In this document: one piece after another, positions 16,183 through 25,069 of the stretch
Position numbering within the stretch: the stretch's first letter is position 1
Layout: every line of letters starts with the position of its first letter
Assembly (NCBI GenBank): GCA_023135935.1
Contig: JAGLSU010000067.1
Location: 1 to 34,193 of the forward strand
DNA from: Planctomycetota bacterium
GTDB taxonomy: Bacteria > Planctomycetota > Phycisphaerae > Sedimentisphaerales > Anaerobacaceae
DNA length: 34,193 bases
Reading direction: 5' to 3'
Translations under genes and position numbers: made by a program
Notes under the pieces: model-generated
What the model was told of the DNA's origin: nothing
What the model saw: the letters and a program-made list of their open reading frames with translations, nothing else
Databases searched by the model: none

Positions 16183-17958
16183 ATGCGTACGCGTGACATA
16201 ATAACTTATTCTCTTTGCATTACCATCACTACCGGTCTACTCATCACTGCCGGCATGCAGCTCGATTTCATAAACTCGCAACGCAAGGAAATGAAACTCA
16301 TATCCAATGAACCGCTCGAAAATGCTCCGCCATCACTGGCCTTCGCCACCATCGCAATGGGAGCATTCAGAGGACTCGTCGTAGACGCATTGTGGCTAAG
16401 AGCCGACAGACTAAAGGACCAGGGCCAATTCTTCGATGCAAAGCAAATCGCCGAATGGATTACCACGCTCCAGCCACGCTTCGCCGCAGTATGGGAATTC
16501 CAGGCTTGGAATATGGCATACAACATCTCCGTCGCAATACCTGCCTCTCAACCGGACCAGCGATGGCAATGGGTAAAAAATGGCTACGAACTACTACGCG
16601 ACCAGGGAATACCTATGAACCCGAAAAGCCTCTTGCTATATCGCGAACTTGCCAGGATATTCCAGCACAAAATTGGTGATGTCTCCGACGATGCCCATAA
16701 ATACTATAAACTGCAGCTCGCCAGGTCTATGGAAGCATTAATCCCACCATCAGCCGGAAACGACTATTTCGAAGCACTAACCAAAGCACCAATCGATTGG
16801 CAGCAGTTTTCAAAGGACCCCGAGGTAACACCACTCATCACATCCTTAAAAACCGCCGACAAAACGTTCGATGATAACAGCCAGTTCCCCGACCACTATC
16901 TATCTTTAAGACAAAACCCAAACAGATTCACACCCGAAGCCCTCAGAGCAATAGACAATTTCAGAGGAACAAAAGCACTCAAAAAACTCGATATCTTCGC
17001 GAAAGCCTATCACCTCCGCAAAATCTGGAAACTCGACCCAATCTTAATGAACGAACTAAATAAACAATATGGCCCCGTCGCTAACTATGATGACCCAAAC
17101 CAGCAATTACCTCTGGACTGGAGGCATCCCGATACCCACGCAATTTATTGGGCCACCAAGGGACTACAAGTTGCCGCAAAAAATGATTACTCCGCTGACG
17201 CAACTAATATCACCCGCATCATAAACCATAGCTTGCAAAATCTCTTCAGAAACGGAAAAATATTCATTCACAAAATACCTGCCGCCCAAATCCCCGACGC
17301 ACCAGACAAAACTCCGGGTTTATATAAAATCGACATATTCTTGCGCCCGGACTTGAGAATGTTCGCCCCATACAACAAATCACTAATCGCCGTTATCGAA
17401 AAATTCAGTGCCGATGACCAGGCAACATACAATTCCATGCGCATCGGACACAGAAATATGCTCAAAAACGCCGCCTTCTCATTCTACCAGGCCGGACACA
17501 TGCAGCAGGCACGAAGAATCTACAACCAACTCAGAAAACTCTATCCCGAAGATGAATTTAAGGTCTCACTCGCAGTCTTTGCAAAGAATCGCCTGCGCGA
17601 AGAACTCAGCATCTTAGGCCTGAACAATGCCAAGGAAATCGTACAAATGATGCTGATAGAAAGCTATTTCAGATATGCCATACGCGACGATGACCAGGCT
17701 TTCGCAAGAGAAAAAATGGCAAAAGAAGTCTATGACTTCTATCAGGCCTCATACTCAGACGAAAACAGGGTCAATCTGCCCGAACTTAAAATGCTCAAAT
17801 ACTTCGCACTCCTTGATTTCTTTAACGACCCGCAGTACCCTTTCACCTTAAAACAAAGCCTGCTCGCAAGAATAAAACTCGAAAGACCTGACATAGCCGA
17901 ACAATTAAAACAACAGGAAGAAAAATTACTGAAACAAAATCAACCGCAGAACCAATAA
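16183..17958 (+). CDS. Membrane-anchored TPR-like protein of unknown function (591 aa)
   Basis: I do not recognise a named family. The N-terminus (7-24) is a signal anchor, so the bulk is probably outside the cytoplasm. Residues about 45-110 (MGAFRGLVVDALWLRADRL, then a WITTLQPRFAAVWEFQAWNM stretch) and about 425-480 look like helical TPR-type repeats, including a KNAAFSFYQAGHMQQARRIY unit near 430. The conserved Trp-rich N-terminal repeat and charged C-terminus suggest a scaffold. It lies 14 bases after an ABC-2 permease gene and 14 before pcrA, so it probably works with the exporter rather than the helicase (inference). No catalytic motif was seen. Confidence 0.75.
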   Translation: MRTRDIITYSLCITITTGLLITAGMQLDFINSQRKEMKLISNEPLENAPPSLAFATIAMGAFRGLVVDALWLRADRLKDQGQFFDAKQIAEWITTLQPRFAAVWEFQAWNMAYNISVAIPASQPDQRWQWVKNGYELLRDQGIPMNPKSLLLYRELARIFQHKIGDVSDDAHKYYKLQLARSMEALIPPSAGNDYFEALTKAPIDWQQFSKDPEVTPLITSLKTADKTFDDNSQFPDHYLSLRQNPNRFTPEALRAIDNFRGTKALKKLDIFAKAYHLRKIWKLDPILMNELNKQYGPVANYDDPNQQLPLDWRHPDTHAIYWATKGLQVAAKNDYSADATNITRIINHSLQNLFRNGKIFIHKIPAAQIPDAPDKTPGLYKIDIFLRPDLRMFAPYNKSLIAVIEKFSADDQATYNSMRIGHRNMLKNAAFSFYQAGHMQQARRIYNQLRKLYPEDEFKVSLAVFAKNRLREELSILGLNNAKEIVQMMLIESYFRYAIRDDDQAFAREKMAKEVYDFYQASYSDENRVNLPELKMLKYFALLDFFNDPQYPFTLKQSLLARIKLERPDIAEQLKQQEEKLLKQNQPQNQ

Positions 17959-17972
17959 AAACTGTCTCCCTT

Positions 17973-20120
17973 ATGCAAAGCGAACAATACGACCGACAAC
18001 TGACACCTTCACAGAAAAAAGCCGTCTCACATATCGAAGGCCCATTACTCGTTATCGCCGGACCTGGCAGTGGAAAAACTCGCGTCATCACATACCGAAT
18101 CGCCGCCCTCATCGATTCCTCAGTACTACCGAAAAATATCTGCGCCATAACATTCACAAATAAAGCCGCGGAACAAATGAGACAAAGAACCGACGCACTC
18201 GGAACACCCACCGGCGCACACATCAGCACTTTCCACTCACTCTGCGTCAGAATCCTGCGCCAATACGCCGCCCAAGCCAACATAAAATCTAACTTCAGCA
18301 TCTACAACGATTCCGACCAGACCAGATGCATAAAACAAGCAACAAAAGATTGCGGCATTGACAAAAAAAACTTCCCGCCATCAAGATGCCTCAATACTAT
18401 ATCCTCTCTCAAAAATAGCCTCATCGACACCGAACCGTTCGAAGCCCAAGCCGACGACTTCTTTTCAAAAACACTTTCAAAAATATACAACCGATACCAG
18501 CAAATACTAACCGAAAACAACGCCCTCGACTTCGATGACCTGCTGACAAAAACCGCGATACTACTGCACAAAAACAAAACTGTATGCTCCCAGCTTTCAA
18601 ATCGTTTCAAATTCCTCCTCATCGACGAATATCAGGACACTAACCACGCCCAATACACAATCGCCAAAGAACTCGCCTCCGCCCACAACAATATCTGCGC
18701 AACCGGAGACCCTGACCAATCCATCTACCGCTGGCGCGGTGCCGATATCCGCAACATTCTCGATTTCGAAAACGATTGGCCGGATGCAGTCACCATAAAG
18801 CTCGAAGAAAATTTCCGCAGCACACCGAATATACTCGAAGCCGCTGACAAACTAATATCCAAAAACAAAAATCGAAAACAAAAAGTCCTCATACCAACAA
18901 AACCAAAAGGTCATGACATTTCCGTCACCAGCTTCGATGACGAACACGAAGAAGCTCTTGGAATCGCGGACCAAATCAAAAAACTAATAAAACAAAAGAC
19001 CACATTAAACGATATAGCCATCTTCTATCGCATAAACGCCCAAAGCCGTTCCCTAGAAGAAGCTTTCATAAAAAATAAAATCCCGTACCAAATCATCCGC
19101 GGCGTCGAATTCTATAACAGAAAAGAAATCCGCGACATGCTCGCCTACCTCAAGGTCCTCGCAAACCCCGCCGACCAAATCGCTCTGCTGAGAGTCATAA
19201 ACACACCTGCTCGAGGAATAGGTAAAACAACCATCACCAAAGTCCTAAACTTTGCTGCCTCGCACAAAATTTCACTTTTTGACGGCCTCAAAAAAGTAGA
19301 ACAAATCTCATCGCTCTCAAAAGCTCCAAAAACGAAAATCGCCGTCTTCGTCAATATGCTTGAACAATTCAAAGCCGACTCCTCTGGCAAAGTCGGACCA
19401 CTCACCGAACGTATCTTCATCGAATCCGGCCTGCAAAACTCATTCAAAGCAGCCGGCTCCGAAGGCAGTGACGCAATCGAAAATGTCAACGAACTCATAA
19501 ACGCTATCCACGCATACGACCAGCAAACCGAAGAACCTTCCCTCGTCGACTACTTACAGCAAATCTCTCTCTTCAGTGACACCGACACATACGACCCCTC
19601 CGGCCAACGAATCGCTCTGATGACACTGCACGCCGCAAAAGGTCTCGAATTCGAAAACGTCTTCATCATCGGCGTAGAAGAAGGTCTGCTCCCACATGAA
19701 AGAAGTGCCGACGACGATGACGAACTCGAAGAAGAACGTCGCCTCCTGTTCGTTGGAATAACACGCGCAAAAGCCAATCTGAATATCACCTATGCCAGAT
19801 ACCGAACTATTCGAGGCCAATTCCTCAGAACAATCCCCTCGCAGTTCCTCTTCGAACTTGGTATCGATATCACCCCCTCGGACTCCGAACTACCCGAGGA
19901 CCACCACGACGACGGCTACTACTACGACGAAAGCACCTCACAATTACCCCCTCAATTCAAAAAAAATCAACTCGTCCGCCACGAAGTCTTCGGACTCGGA
20001 AGAGTGCAAAAATATAACGACATGGGTGAAAATAGCACCGCCACCGTAAAATTTAATACGGGACACATCAAAACACTAATGTTAAAATACACAAAACTAG
20101 AGAAAATCAAAAATCTCTGA
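17973..20120 (+). CDS. pcrA: UvrD/PcrA-type DNA helicase
   Basis: A 3'-5' SF1A helicase used in repair and in clearing proteins from DNA. The 715-residue protein has Walker A AGPGSGKT (29-36), motif Ia ITFTNKAA, motif II DEYQD (218-222), motif III GDPDQSIYRWRGA (245-257), motif IV/V ALMTLHAAKGLEFENVF, and motif VI EERRLLFVGITRAK. An acidic DDDDELEEE linker precedes motif VI. The C-terminus (about 655-715, VRHEVFGLGRVQKY...TLMLKYTKLEKI) is the Tudor-like domain typical of PcrA, which binds RNA polymerase. Length and domain order match PcrA closely. It is embedded in an operon of membrane and sugar genes with no repair partner besides ruvX, 3.5 kb downstream. Confidence 0.95.
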   Translation: MQSEQYDRQLTPSQKKAVSHIEGPLLVIAGPGSGKTRVITYRIAALIDSSVLPKNICAITFTNKAAEQMRQRTDALGTPTGAHISTFHSLCVRILRQYAAQANIKSNFSIYNDSDQTRCIKQATKDCGIDKKNFPPSRCLNTISSLKNSLIDTEPFEAQADDFFSKTLSKIYNRYQQILTENNALDFDDLLTKTAILLHKNKTVCSQLSNRFKFLLIDEYQDTNHAQYTIAKELASAHNNICATGDPDQSIYRWRGADIRNILDFENDWPDAVTIKLEENFRSTPNILEAADKLISKNKNRKQKVLIPTKPKGHDISVTSFDDEHEEALGIADQIKKLIKQKTTLNDIAIFYRINAQSRSLEEAFIKNKIPYQIIRGVEFYNRKEIRDMLAYLKVLANPADQIALLRVINTPARGIGKTTITKVLNFAASHKISLFDGLKKVEQISSLSKAPKTKIAVFVNMLEQFKADSSGKVGPLTERIFIESGLQNSFKAAGSEGSDAIENVNELINAIHAYDQQTEEPSLVDYLQQISLFSDTDTYDPSGQRIALMTLHAAKGLEFENVFIIGVEEGLLPHERSADDDDELEEERRLLFVGITRAKANLNITYARYRTIRGQFLRTIPSQFLFELGIDITPSDSELPEDHHDDGYYYDESTSQLPPQFKKNQLVRHEVFGLGRVQKYNDMGENSTATVKFNTGHIKTLMLKYTKLEKIKNL

Positions 20121-20137
20121 CCGACAGCAATACGCGA

Positions 20138-20142
20138 AAGGA
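20138..20142 (+). promoter_or_regulatory. Ribosome binding site deciding the pgi start
   Basis: AAGGA at 20138-20142 is only two bases from the first ATG (20145) but eight from the second in-frame ATG (20151). The second is therefore preferred as pgi start. Confidence 0.6.
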
Positions 20143-20150
20143 AAATGCTG

Positions 20151-21560
20151 ATGGCCGAATCAAAAATTAATCTATACTACAAAAACGTCACTGCCGAAAT
20201 CATAGGCACTGAACACGGTATCACCACCGAACAGCTGGACAACATCGCCGAAGAAACCACGCCTATAATCACCCAAATAAACACCGAAAGAAAAGACGGC
20301 AAAACTCCATACAGAGACCTCCCGTATAAAAAAGAAACCGTAGAACAGGTAAAAGAATTAGCCGAACAACTAAAAGACAAATGCGAAAACCTCGTCGTAC
20401 TCGGCATCGGCGGCTCCGCTCTCGGCAACATCGCGCTGCAAACCGCACTAAATCCTTTCATGCACAACCTTGACCAAAACCAACGCCCGGGCCCAAGACT
20501 GTTCGTCCTCGATAACGTTGACCCTGACCAACTGTCCTCTTTCCTCGACTGGGTCGTTGATAAACTCGACAAAACCATCTTCAACGTCATCAGCAAATCC
20601 GGACGCACAGCCGAAACCGCTTCACAGTTCCTAATCATACGAAAACTTCTAATCGACACCCTCGGACCGGAAAACCTCAAAAACCAAATCGTCGCTACCA
20701 CCGACCCGAAGCAGGGCACCCTCAGAAATATCGCCGACGACCTGAAACTCAAAACCCTCGAAGTACCCGACGGGGTCGGAGGAAGATTCTCCGTACTAAG
20801 CGCCGTCGGTCTCTTCAGTGCAGCCATGTGCGGAATCGATATCGACCAACTCTTAGCCGGTGCCGCCGATATGGATAAACGAGTTAGCTCTGAAGATTTC
20901 TTCAAAAACCCCGCCGCGATAAACGCTGCAATCAACTACCACTACTATAACCGAGACAAAAAAATCTCCGTCATGATGCCATATAGCTACGCTCTAAAGG
21001 ATCTCTCAGATTGGTACCGCCAACTCTGGGCTGAAAGTCTCGGAAAAACAAAGGACCTCTCCGGCAATGTTGTTAACGTCGGCCCGACACCGGTAAAAGC
21101 ACTCGGAACCACCGACCAGCACAGCCAGGTACAACTATATCGTGAAGGACCAAATGACAAACTATACACATTCCTGCAAGTCAAAAATCCCAATACAAAA
21201 CTCGAAATCGGCCCGGCACCCGAAAACGCTCCGGAACTCGCCTTCCTCGCTGGCTCCGAACTCGGAAACCTGCTCAACTCCGAAAAGACAGCCACGGAAT
21301 TCGCTCTGCTAAAAGACAAAAGACCGTGCCTTACCGTTCTTTTCGATAAAGTAAACCCATACACCATCGGCCAGTTCATCTATCTCTACGAAGTCACAAC
21401 TTCATTCGCCGGTGCCATGTTCAATATCAACACATACGACCAGCCGGCAGTCGAACTCGGAAAAGATGCAACCTTCGCGCTTATGGGAAAAGACGGATAC
21501 GAGCAATTAGCAAAACAAATTCAACCCGTAACAAAAATTGAGGATAAATTCCTGGTTTAA
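20151..21560 (+). CDS. pgi: Glucose-6-phosphate isomerase
   Basis: Interconverts glucose-6-phosphate and fructose-6-phosphate in glycolysis/gluconeogenesis; the product feeds mannose-1-phosphate synthesis, and a GDP-mannose gene lies two genes downstream. The 469-residue protein has the SIS-fold core: VVLGIGGSALGN, a phosphate-binding VISKSGRTAETASQ, the isomerase signature region LGTTDQHSQVQLYREGP with its active-site His, and GQFIYLYEVTTSFAGAMFNINTYDQPAVELGK near the end, matching the short bacterial/archaeal-size PGI class. The frame also has an ATG at 20145, but AAGGA spacing favours 20151. The TAA stop overlaps the next ATG (TAATG). It is 30 bases after pcrA. Confidence 0.95.
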   Translation: MAESKINLYYKNVTAEIIGTEHGITTEQLDNIAEETTPIITQINTERKDGKTPYRDLPYKKETVEQVKELAEQLKDKCENLVVLGIGGSALGNIALQTALNPFMHNLDQNQRPGPRLFVLDNVDPDQLSSFLDWVVDKLDKTIFNVISKSGRTAETASQFLIIRKLLIDTLGPENLKNQIVATTDPKQGTLRNIADDLKLKTLEVPDGVGGRFSVLSAVGLFSAAMCGIDIDQLLAGAADMDKRVSSEDFFKNPAAINAAINYHYYNRDKKISVMMPYSYALKDLSDWYRQLWAESLGKTKDLSGNVVNVGPTPVKALGTTDQHSQVQLYREGPNDKLYTFLQVKNPNTKLEIGPAPENAPELAFLAGSELGNLLNSEKTATEFALLKDKRPCLTVLFDKVNPYTIGQFIYLYEVTTSFAGAMFNINTYDQPAVELGKDATFALMGKDGYEQLAKQIQPVTKIEDKFLV

Positions 21561-22564
21561 TGTTTCCGACACTGCCCAACCTTTTGGCGGCATTATCCGC
21601 TCAAGACGTCACACGGTTCCGTTTCATCGCCATGCTCTCGATATTGGTCGGCGGCCTCACCTCCGGCTACCTCGCGAGCAATCGTTTCGGACTTTCCGAA
21701 AAATGGGCGAAAAAATTGATGACAATCGTCGTCGTCTCCTTCAATTGGCTCATCACGCTATTCATAATCTGGAAAATTCCGCTAAACATCTCACTCATCT
21801 GGCTGCCGACCGTAGCACTCGTCCTAATGGCCACCGTCACTGTTATCACCGCAATCATCTCCCACTTCCTAAAACTCGACCAAAGAAGTCAACTCACATT
21901 CATACTGGCAGGGGGGCTAAGCAACCACGCATATACCGGCGGTGCCTTCGTCTGCTACGCACTATTTGGAACAATCGGACTCGGACTCGCAAACATTTTT
22001 CTCGTATTCTGGTGGCCGGTAATTTACTTTGTCTTCTTCCCGCTGCTCAAAATCTACGAAATGCGCACCAGCGGACCCGATATCAAACTCGACCTGAAAC
22101 AAATTTTGGACCCTCGCTTCCTCGTAATACCAGCCGTCATAGTCGCGCTGATTCTAAATCTCACAAACGTAAAATACCCCCAACTCATAAACAAACTATA
22201 CCTCGTCGACATCTTCGTCTACATCGCTTCAAGTCTCTCATTCTTCTCTATTGGCCTGCGACTGAAAGTCTCTCGGCTAAAAAACTATATAAACTTGTAT
22301 TTTCCGCTCATCGCGGTAAAATTTGTCATAACTCCGGCACTGGCCTTTCTCCTTCTCTGGATTCTCGCAGCAACCGGACAAAACCTGGACCCACTGGCGC
22401 AAAAAGTGATTATCGTTCTCTCACTTACACCCAGTGCCGTACTGATGGTTACTATGAGCAATGTTTTTGATTTGGATGCCCCATTGGCTTCTGCACTATG
22501 GGTCGTCACCATGGCCATTTTCGCCATAATCATCGTACCGTTATTATTTATTATCTTAGCTTGA
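21560..22564 (+). CDS. AEC-family (auxin efflux carrier-like) membrane transporter
   Basis: A 334-residue polytopic membrane protein with about ten helices in two halves of five, the arrangement of the AEC/BASS superfamily. The crossover motif AGGLSNHAYTGGAFVCYALFG (about residues 115-135) in the first half and VIIVLSLTPSAVLMVTMSN in the second half mark the broken helices of that fold. AEC members carry organic acids or malonate; the substrate here is unknown. It is translationally coupled to pgi by a TAATG overlap, hinting that its substrate relates to carbon flux. Ten bases separate it from the guanylyltransferase gene. Confidence 0.83.
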   Translation: MFPTLPNLLAALSAQDVTRFRFIAMLSILVGGLTSGYLASNRFGLSEKWAKKLMTIVVVSFNWLITLFIIWKIPLNISLIWLPTVALVLMATVTVITAIISHFLKLDQRSQLTFILAGGLSNHAYTGGAFVCYALFGTIGLGLANIFLVFWWPVIYFVFFPLLKIYEMRTSGPDIKLDLKQILDPRFLVIPAVIVALILNLTNVKYPQLINKLYLVDIFVYIASSLSFFSIGLRLKVSRLKNYINLYFPLIAVKFVITPALAFLLLWILAATGQNLDPLAQKVIIVLSLTPSAVLMVTMSNVFDLDAPLASALWVVTMAIFAIIIVPLLFIILA

Positions 22565-22574
22565 GGATTCAAAT

Positions 22575-23663
22575 ATGGATTACGCTGTTGTCATGGCAGG
22601 GGGGACCGGAAAAAGGCTCTGGCCCCTAAGCAGAAAAAAAAGACCGAAACAAGTCCTGAAATTACTCGACGGACAAACTCTGCTCAGACGCTGTTTCGAC
22701 CGGCTCTCACCCGTCTTCGACACGAAAAACATTATCGTCCTCACAAACGCTAACTACATCGACATCGTTCGCGAAAACCTCCCTGAACTTCCACCAGAAA
22801 ACGTAATCGCCGAACCTGCCGTACGTGACACTGCCTCCGCCATCGGACTCGCCGCGACAGTCTTAACAAAGCTCGACCCCGATGCCGCCATGGCCGTCGT
22901 CACCGCCGACCAGCTCATCCAACCCGCGGAAGTACTCCAGCAAGGCCTAAAGGATGCCTTCACCTTCGTAAACAACAACCCAGACTCACTCGTTACTTTC
23001 GGCATCCAGCCGACACACCCGAATACTCAACTCGGCTATCTGGAATGTCTCGACCCAAAACAATACCCCGACTGCGAAAACCAAATCTACTCCGTCGGCG
23101 ACTTCTGCGAAAAACCGGATGAAAAAACCGCGAAACAACACCTCGACTCCGGAAAATACTTCTGGAACTCCGGAATGTTCATCTGGAAAGCACAAACAAT
23201 ACTCGATAAACTCCACCAGTTCCTCCCCGAAGCCACCGACATCCTCAAAAAAATACAAGACGATTGGCAAACCCCGAACCAGCAGCAAACACTAAAGCAA
23301 TACTTCCCAAAACTGCCAAAAATCAGCATCGACTACGCCGTCATGGAAAAAACTGAAAAAGTCTATGCCATAAAACTCGATTGCCACTGGCTCGATATGG
23401 GCTCATTCGCCGCGCTCGCCGACTTCATCGATTCAGACGAAAACAACAACATCATTGTCGCCGGACGAAGCCAACTGCTCGATTGCAAAGACAGCATCGT
23501 CGTCACCGAAGACAATGGCCACCTCGTCGCCGCTATCGGACTCGAAAATATCATCATCGCTCACAGCCACGATGCAACCCTTATATGTCACGTCGACCAT
23601 GCACATCGAATAAAAGAACTGCTCGAACTCATAAAAAACCATGATGGCGACAAATCCCTCTAA
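22575..23663 (+). CDS. manC: Mannose-1-phosphate guanylyltransferase (single-domain)
   Basis: Makes GDP-mannose from mannose-1-phosphate and GTP, for surface polysaccharides. The nucleotidyltransferase signature GGTGKRLWPLSR (9-20) with KRPKQ follows the first strand. Further family motifs are EPAVRDTASAIGLAA, FCEKPDE, YFWNSGMFIWKA and DYAVMEKTEKV. At 362 residues it ends in a left-handed beta-helix tail and lacks the phosphomannose isomerase domain of the bifunctional ManC/AlgA. GAGG eight bases upstream supports the ATG. It is followed six bases later by ruvX. Confidence 0.94.
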   Translation: MDYAVVMAGGTGKRLWPLSRKKRPKQVLKLLDGQTLLRRCFDRLSPVFDTKNIIVLTNANYIDIVRENLPELPPENVIAEPAVRDTASAIGLAATVLTKLDPDAAMAVVTADQLIQPAEVLQQGLKDAFTFVNNNPDSLVTFGIQPTHPNTQLGYLECLDPKQYPDCENQIYSVGDFCEKPDEKTAKQHLDSGKYFWNSGMFIWKAQTILDKLHQFLPEATDILKKIQDDWQTPNQQQTLKQYFPKLPKISIDYAVMEKTEKVYAIKLDCHWLDMGSFAALADFIDSDENNNIIVAGRSQLLDCKDSIVVTEDNGHLVAAIGLENIIIAHSHDATLICHVDHAHRIKELLELIKNHDGDKSL

Positions 23664-23669
23664 AAAAAT

Positions 23670-24077
23670 ATGAGATACTTAGCAATAGATTATGGAAACA
23701 AACGCATCGGCCTGGCAATCTGCGACCCCGATGAAACCATCGCCTCACCACTCACCGTAATCGAAAACAAAAAACCACTCGAACAAATCGCTCGCACCAT
23801 CGAATCCGAAGATGTCGATGCCATAGTCATCGGCCTCCCGCTCAACATGGACGACTCCACCGGCCCGCAGGCAAAACTCACACTTAAATTTGCCGAACAA
23901 CTCAGAAAAAATATTGACCTCCCAATCCACTTCCAGGACGAACGACTCACCAGCTTCGCAGCCGATGAAAAACTCGCCTCAGCCGAACTAACCACGAAAA
24001 AGAAGAAAAAACTCCGAGACGCCATCGCCGCTGCCGAAATCCTACAGGCATTCCTCGACCAAAAAAAACAAAATTAG
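23670..24077 (+). CDS. ruvX: RuvX/YqgF family nuclease (Holliday junction resolvase / pre-16S rRNA processing)
   Basis: A 135-residue RNase H-fold protein. Catalytic acidic residues are at the family positions: Asp7 in AIDYGNKRIGLA, Glu91 in DERLTSF and Asp117 in RDAIAAAEILQAFL. The VIGLPLNMD strand (about 53-61) with the TGPQA loop is also typical. In E. coli the homologue processes the 5' end of 16S rRNA; in others Holliday-junction cleavage has been shown. A KKKKK patch precedes the last helix. It is the last gene of the long + strand run; 78 bases follow before the next start. Confidence 0.93.
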   Translation: MRYLAIDYGNKRIGLAICDPDETIASPLTVIENKKPLEQIARTIESEDVDAIVIGLPLNMDDSTGPQAKLTLKFAEQLRKNIDLPIHFQDERLTSFAADEKLASAELTTKKKKKLRDAIAAAEILQAFLDQKKQN

Positions 24078-24146
24078 CCACCTCCACCAGTAACCACACC
24101 CCAAAATCTGACGTATAGTATAGATAGAGAGACTATTAGTATTAGT

Positions 24147-24153
24147 AGGAGGG
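24147..24153 (+). promoter_or_regulatory. Strong ribosome binding site ahead of the His/Met-rich peptide
   Basis: AGGAGGG ends three bases from the first ATG (24156) and nine from the second in-frame ATG (24162). The spacing favours the second. A TATAGT box at 24113-24118 could be the -10 of its own promoter, but no good -35 is seen. Confidence 0.65.
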
Positions 24154-24161
24154 CTATGAAA

Positions 24162-24377
24162 ATGCATACCTTACACATGAAAAACCTGTTTCACCACATG
24201 CATATGCCGATAAGCCGAGAAACAACCCTGAAACTTCCACATCTGCTCAAGGACCAAAGATTCTGGACAGTTGTACTCGCCACCCTCGTCGCTGCATTCA
24301 TCGTTTTCATCATCTGGGCCGCAAAAACTTCGAACCCACAGCAGATGCCAGACCCGTTCTCACCGCTCGGCTTCTAA
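24162..24377 (+). CDS. Small single-pass membrane protein, His/Met-rich N-terminus
   Basis: A 71-residue protein of no recognised family. The N-terminal 16 residues are unusually rich in His and Met (MHTLHMKNLFHHMHMP), one helix follows (about 35-54, FWTVVLATLVAAFIVFIIWAA) and a short Pro-rich tail ends MPDPFSPLGF. His/Met clusters often bind copper or other soft metals, and a metal ATPase sits 10 kb upstream in the same direction; a link is speculation. The start at 24162 is chosen for ribosome-site spacing (24156 would add two residues). A strong Shine-Dalgarno suggests good translation. It is followed by a hairpin that may end the operon. Confidence 0.7.
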   Translation: MHTLHMKNLFHHMHMPISRETTLKLPHLLKDQRFWTVVLATLVAAFIVFIIWAAKTSNPQQMPDPFSPLGF

Positions 24378-24409
24378 AAAAATTGGTTTTCTTCATGTCG
24401 GAGCCAAAA

Positions 24410-24429
24410 AACCCGCGAGCAGCCGGGTT
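24410..24429 (+). terminator. Hairpin, probable terminator after the small membrane protein
   Basis: AACCCG / CGGGTT (6 bp, 8-base loop), preceded by AAAAA and followed by CTATAAATTT. The U-tract is imperfect, but the position between a stop codon and the next promoter suits a terminator. Confidence 0.5.
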
Positions 24430-24451
24430 CTATAAATTTAACGCTATTAAC

Positions 24452-24480
24452 TTGCCCCGAAAAACTCTAACAGATATAAT
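24452..24480 (+). promoter_or_regulatory. Promoter of the DUF6941-like gene
   Basis: TTGCCC (24452-24457), 17-base spacer, TATAAT (24475-24480, perfect -10). It stands 46 bases before the ATG at 24527. Confidence 0.65.
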
Positions 24481-24526
24481 CAAGCAATAAACCGTAGCGA
24501 AAAACGAACATTCGAAAGGCCAAAAA

Positions 24527-24922
24527 ATGAATATCGAAGCTTTCCTCTTATGCGATTGTGCCACCGACACCGTCGGAAAACTAAATATCCTCGGAGCATT
24601 CGACACCTTGTTCGCAAAAAAAATGCCCGCCACACATCCATCTTGCACCATCGCCACCAGAGTTAGATTCCAAAGAACCCAGCAGGGCACACACCAAATC
24701 AATATCAAAATTATCGACCAGGACGGTCAATCAATCGCGCCAAAACTCGAAGGCAGTATAAACGTAAAAGTCGCAGAAAATGCGGACTCCGCATCATATA
24801 ATATCATCCTAAACATACAAAGACTAAAACTCGAAAACTACGGAGAATACAGAATCGACCTCAACATCGACAACCAGCACCTCGCCTCGCTGCCTTTCTA
24901 CGTAAAGCAACCCCCAAACTAA
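24527..24922 (+). CDS. DUF6941-like protein of unknown function
   Basis: A 131-residue soluble protein that begins MNIEAFLLCDCATDTVGKLNILGAFD, a pattern I associate with the DUF6941 family (A-x-x-C-D-x-A...GKLNILGAFD). The rest alternates strands (TIATRVRFQRTQ, HQINIKIIDQDG, LEGSINVKVAENA, YNIILNIQRLKL, GEYRIDLNIDN, LASLPFYVKQP), suggesting a single beta-sandwich domain. The molecular role is unknown. It has its own sigma70-type promoter and an AAAGG ribosome site, so it is separate from the upstream operon. Confidence 0.72.
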   Translation: MNIEAFLLCDCATDTVGKLNILGAFDTLFAKKMPATHPSCTIATRVRFQRTQQGTHQINIKIIDQDGQSIAPKLEGSINVKVAENADSASYNIILNIQRLKLENYGEYRIDLNIDNQHLASLPFYVKQPPN

Positions 24923-25013
24923 AACTCCCTGACAAAAGCTCCCCTTTACTCCGTCACAACCACCTTTTTATAGGGCTGTTTTTTGTACTCAACTACCCCC
25001 GAATTTCTTCCGA

Positions 25014-25019
25014 TATAAT
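25014..25019 (+). promoter_or_regulatory. Possible -10 box for the STAS gene pair
   Basis: A perfect TATAAT 50 bases before the ATG at 25070. No good -35 at 16-18 bases (AACTAC or CAACTA), so support is partial. The flank (GATATAAT after a C-rich tract) resembles the promoter at 24452-24480. Confidence 0.4.
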
Positions 25020-25069
25020 ATTGCAGTAAACGAAACTATAACCGATTCGATACAAGGACCAAAAAAAAC

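Noticed and set aside
21538-22470. 310-codon frame overlapping the AEC carrier in another frame
   Set aside because: Arg/His-rich, no domain, while the carrier frame has membrane helices and family motifs and is coupled to pgi.
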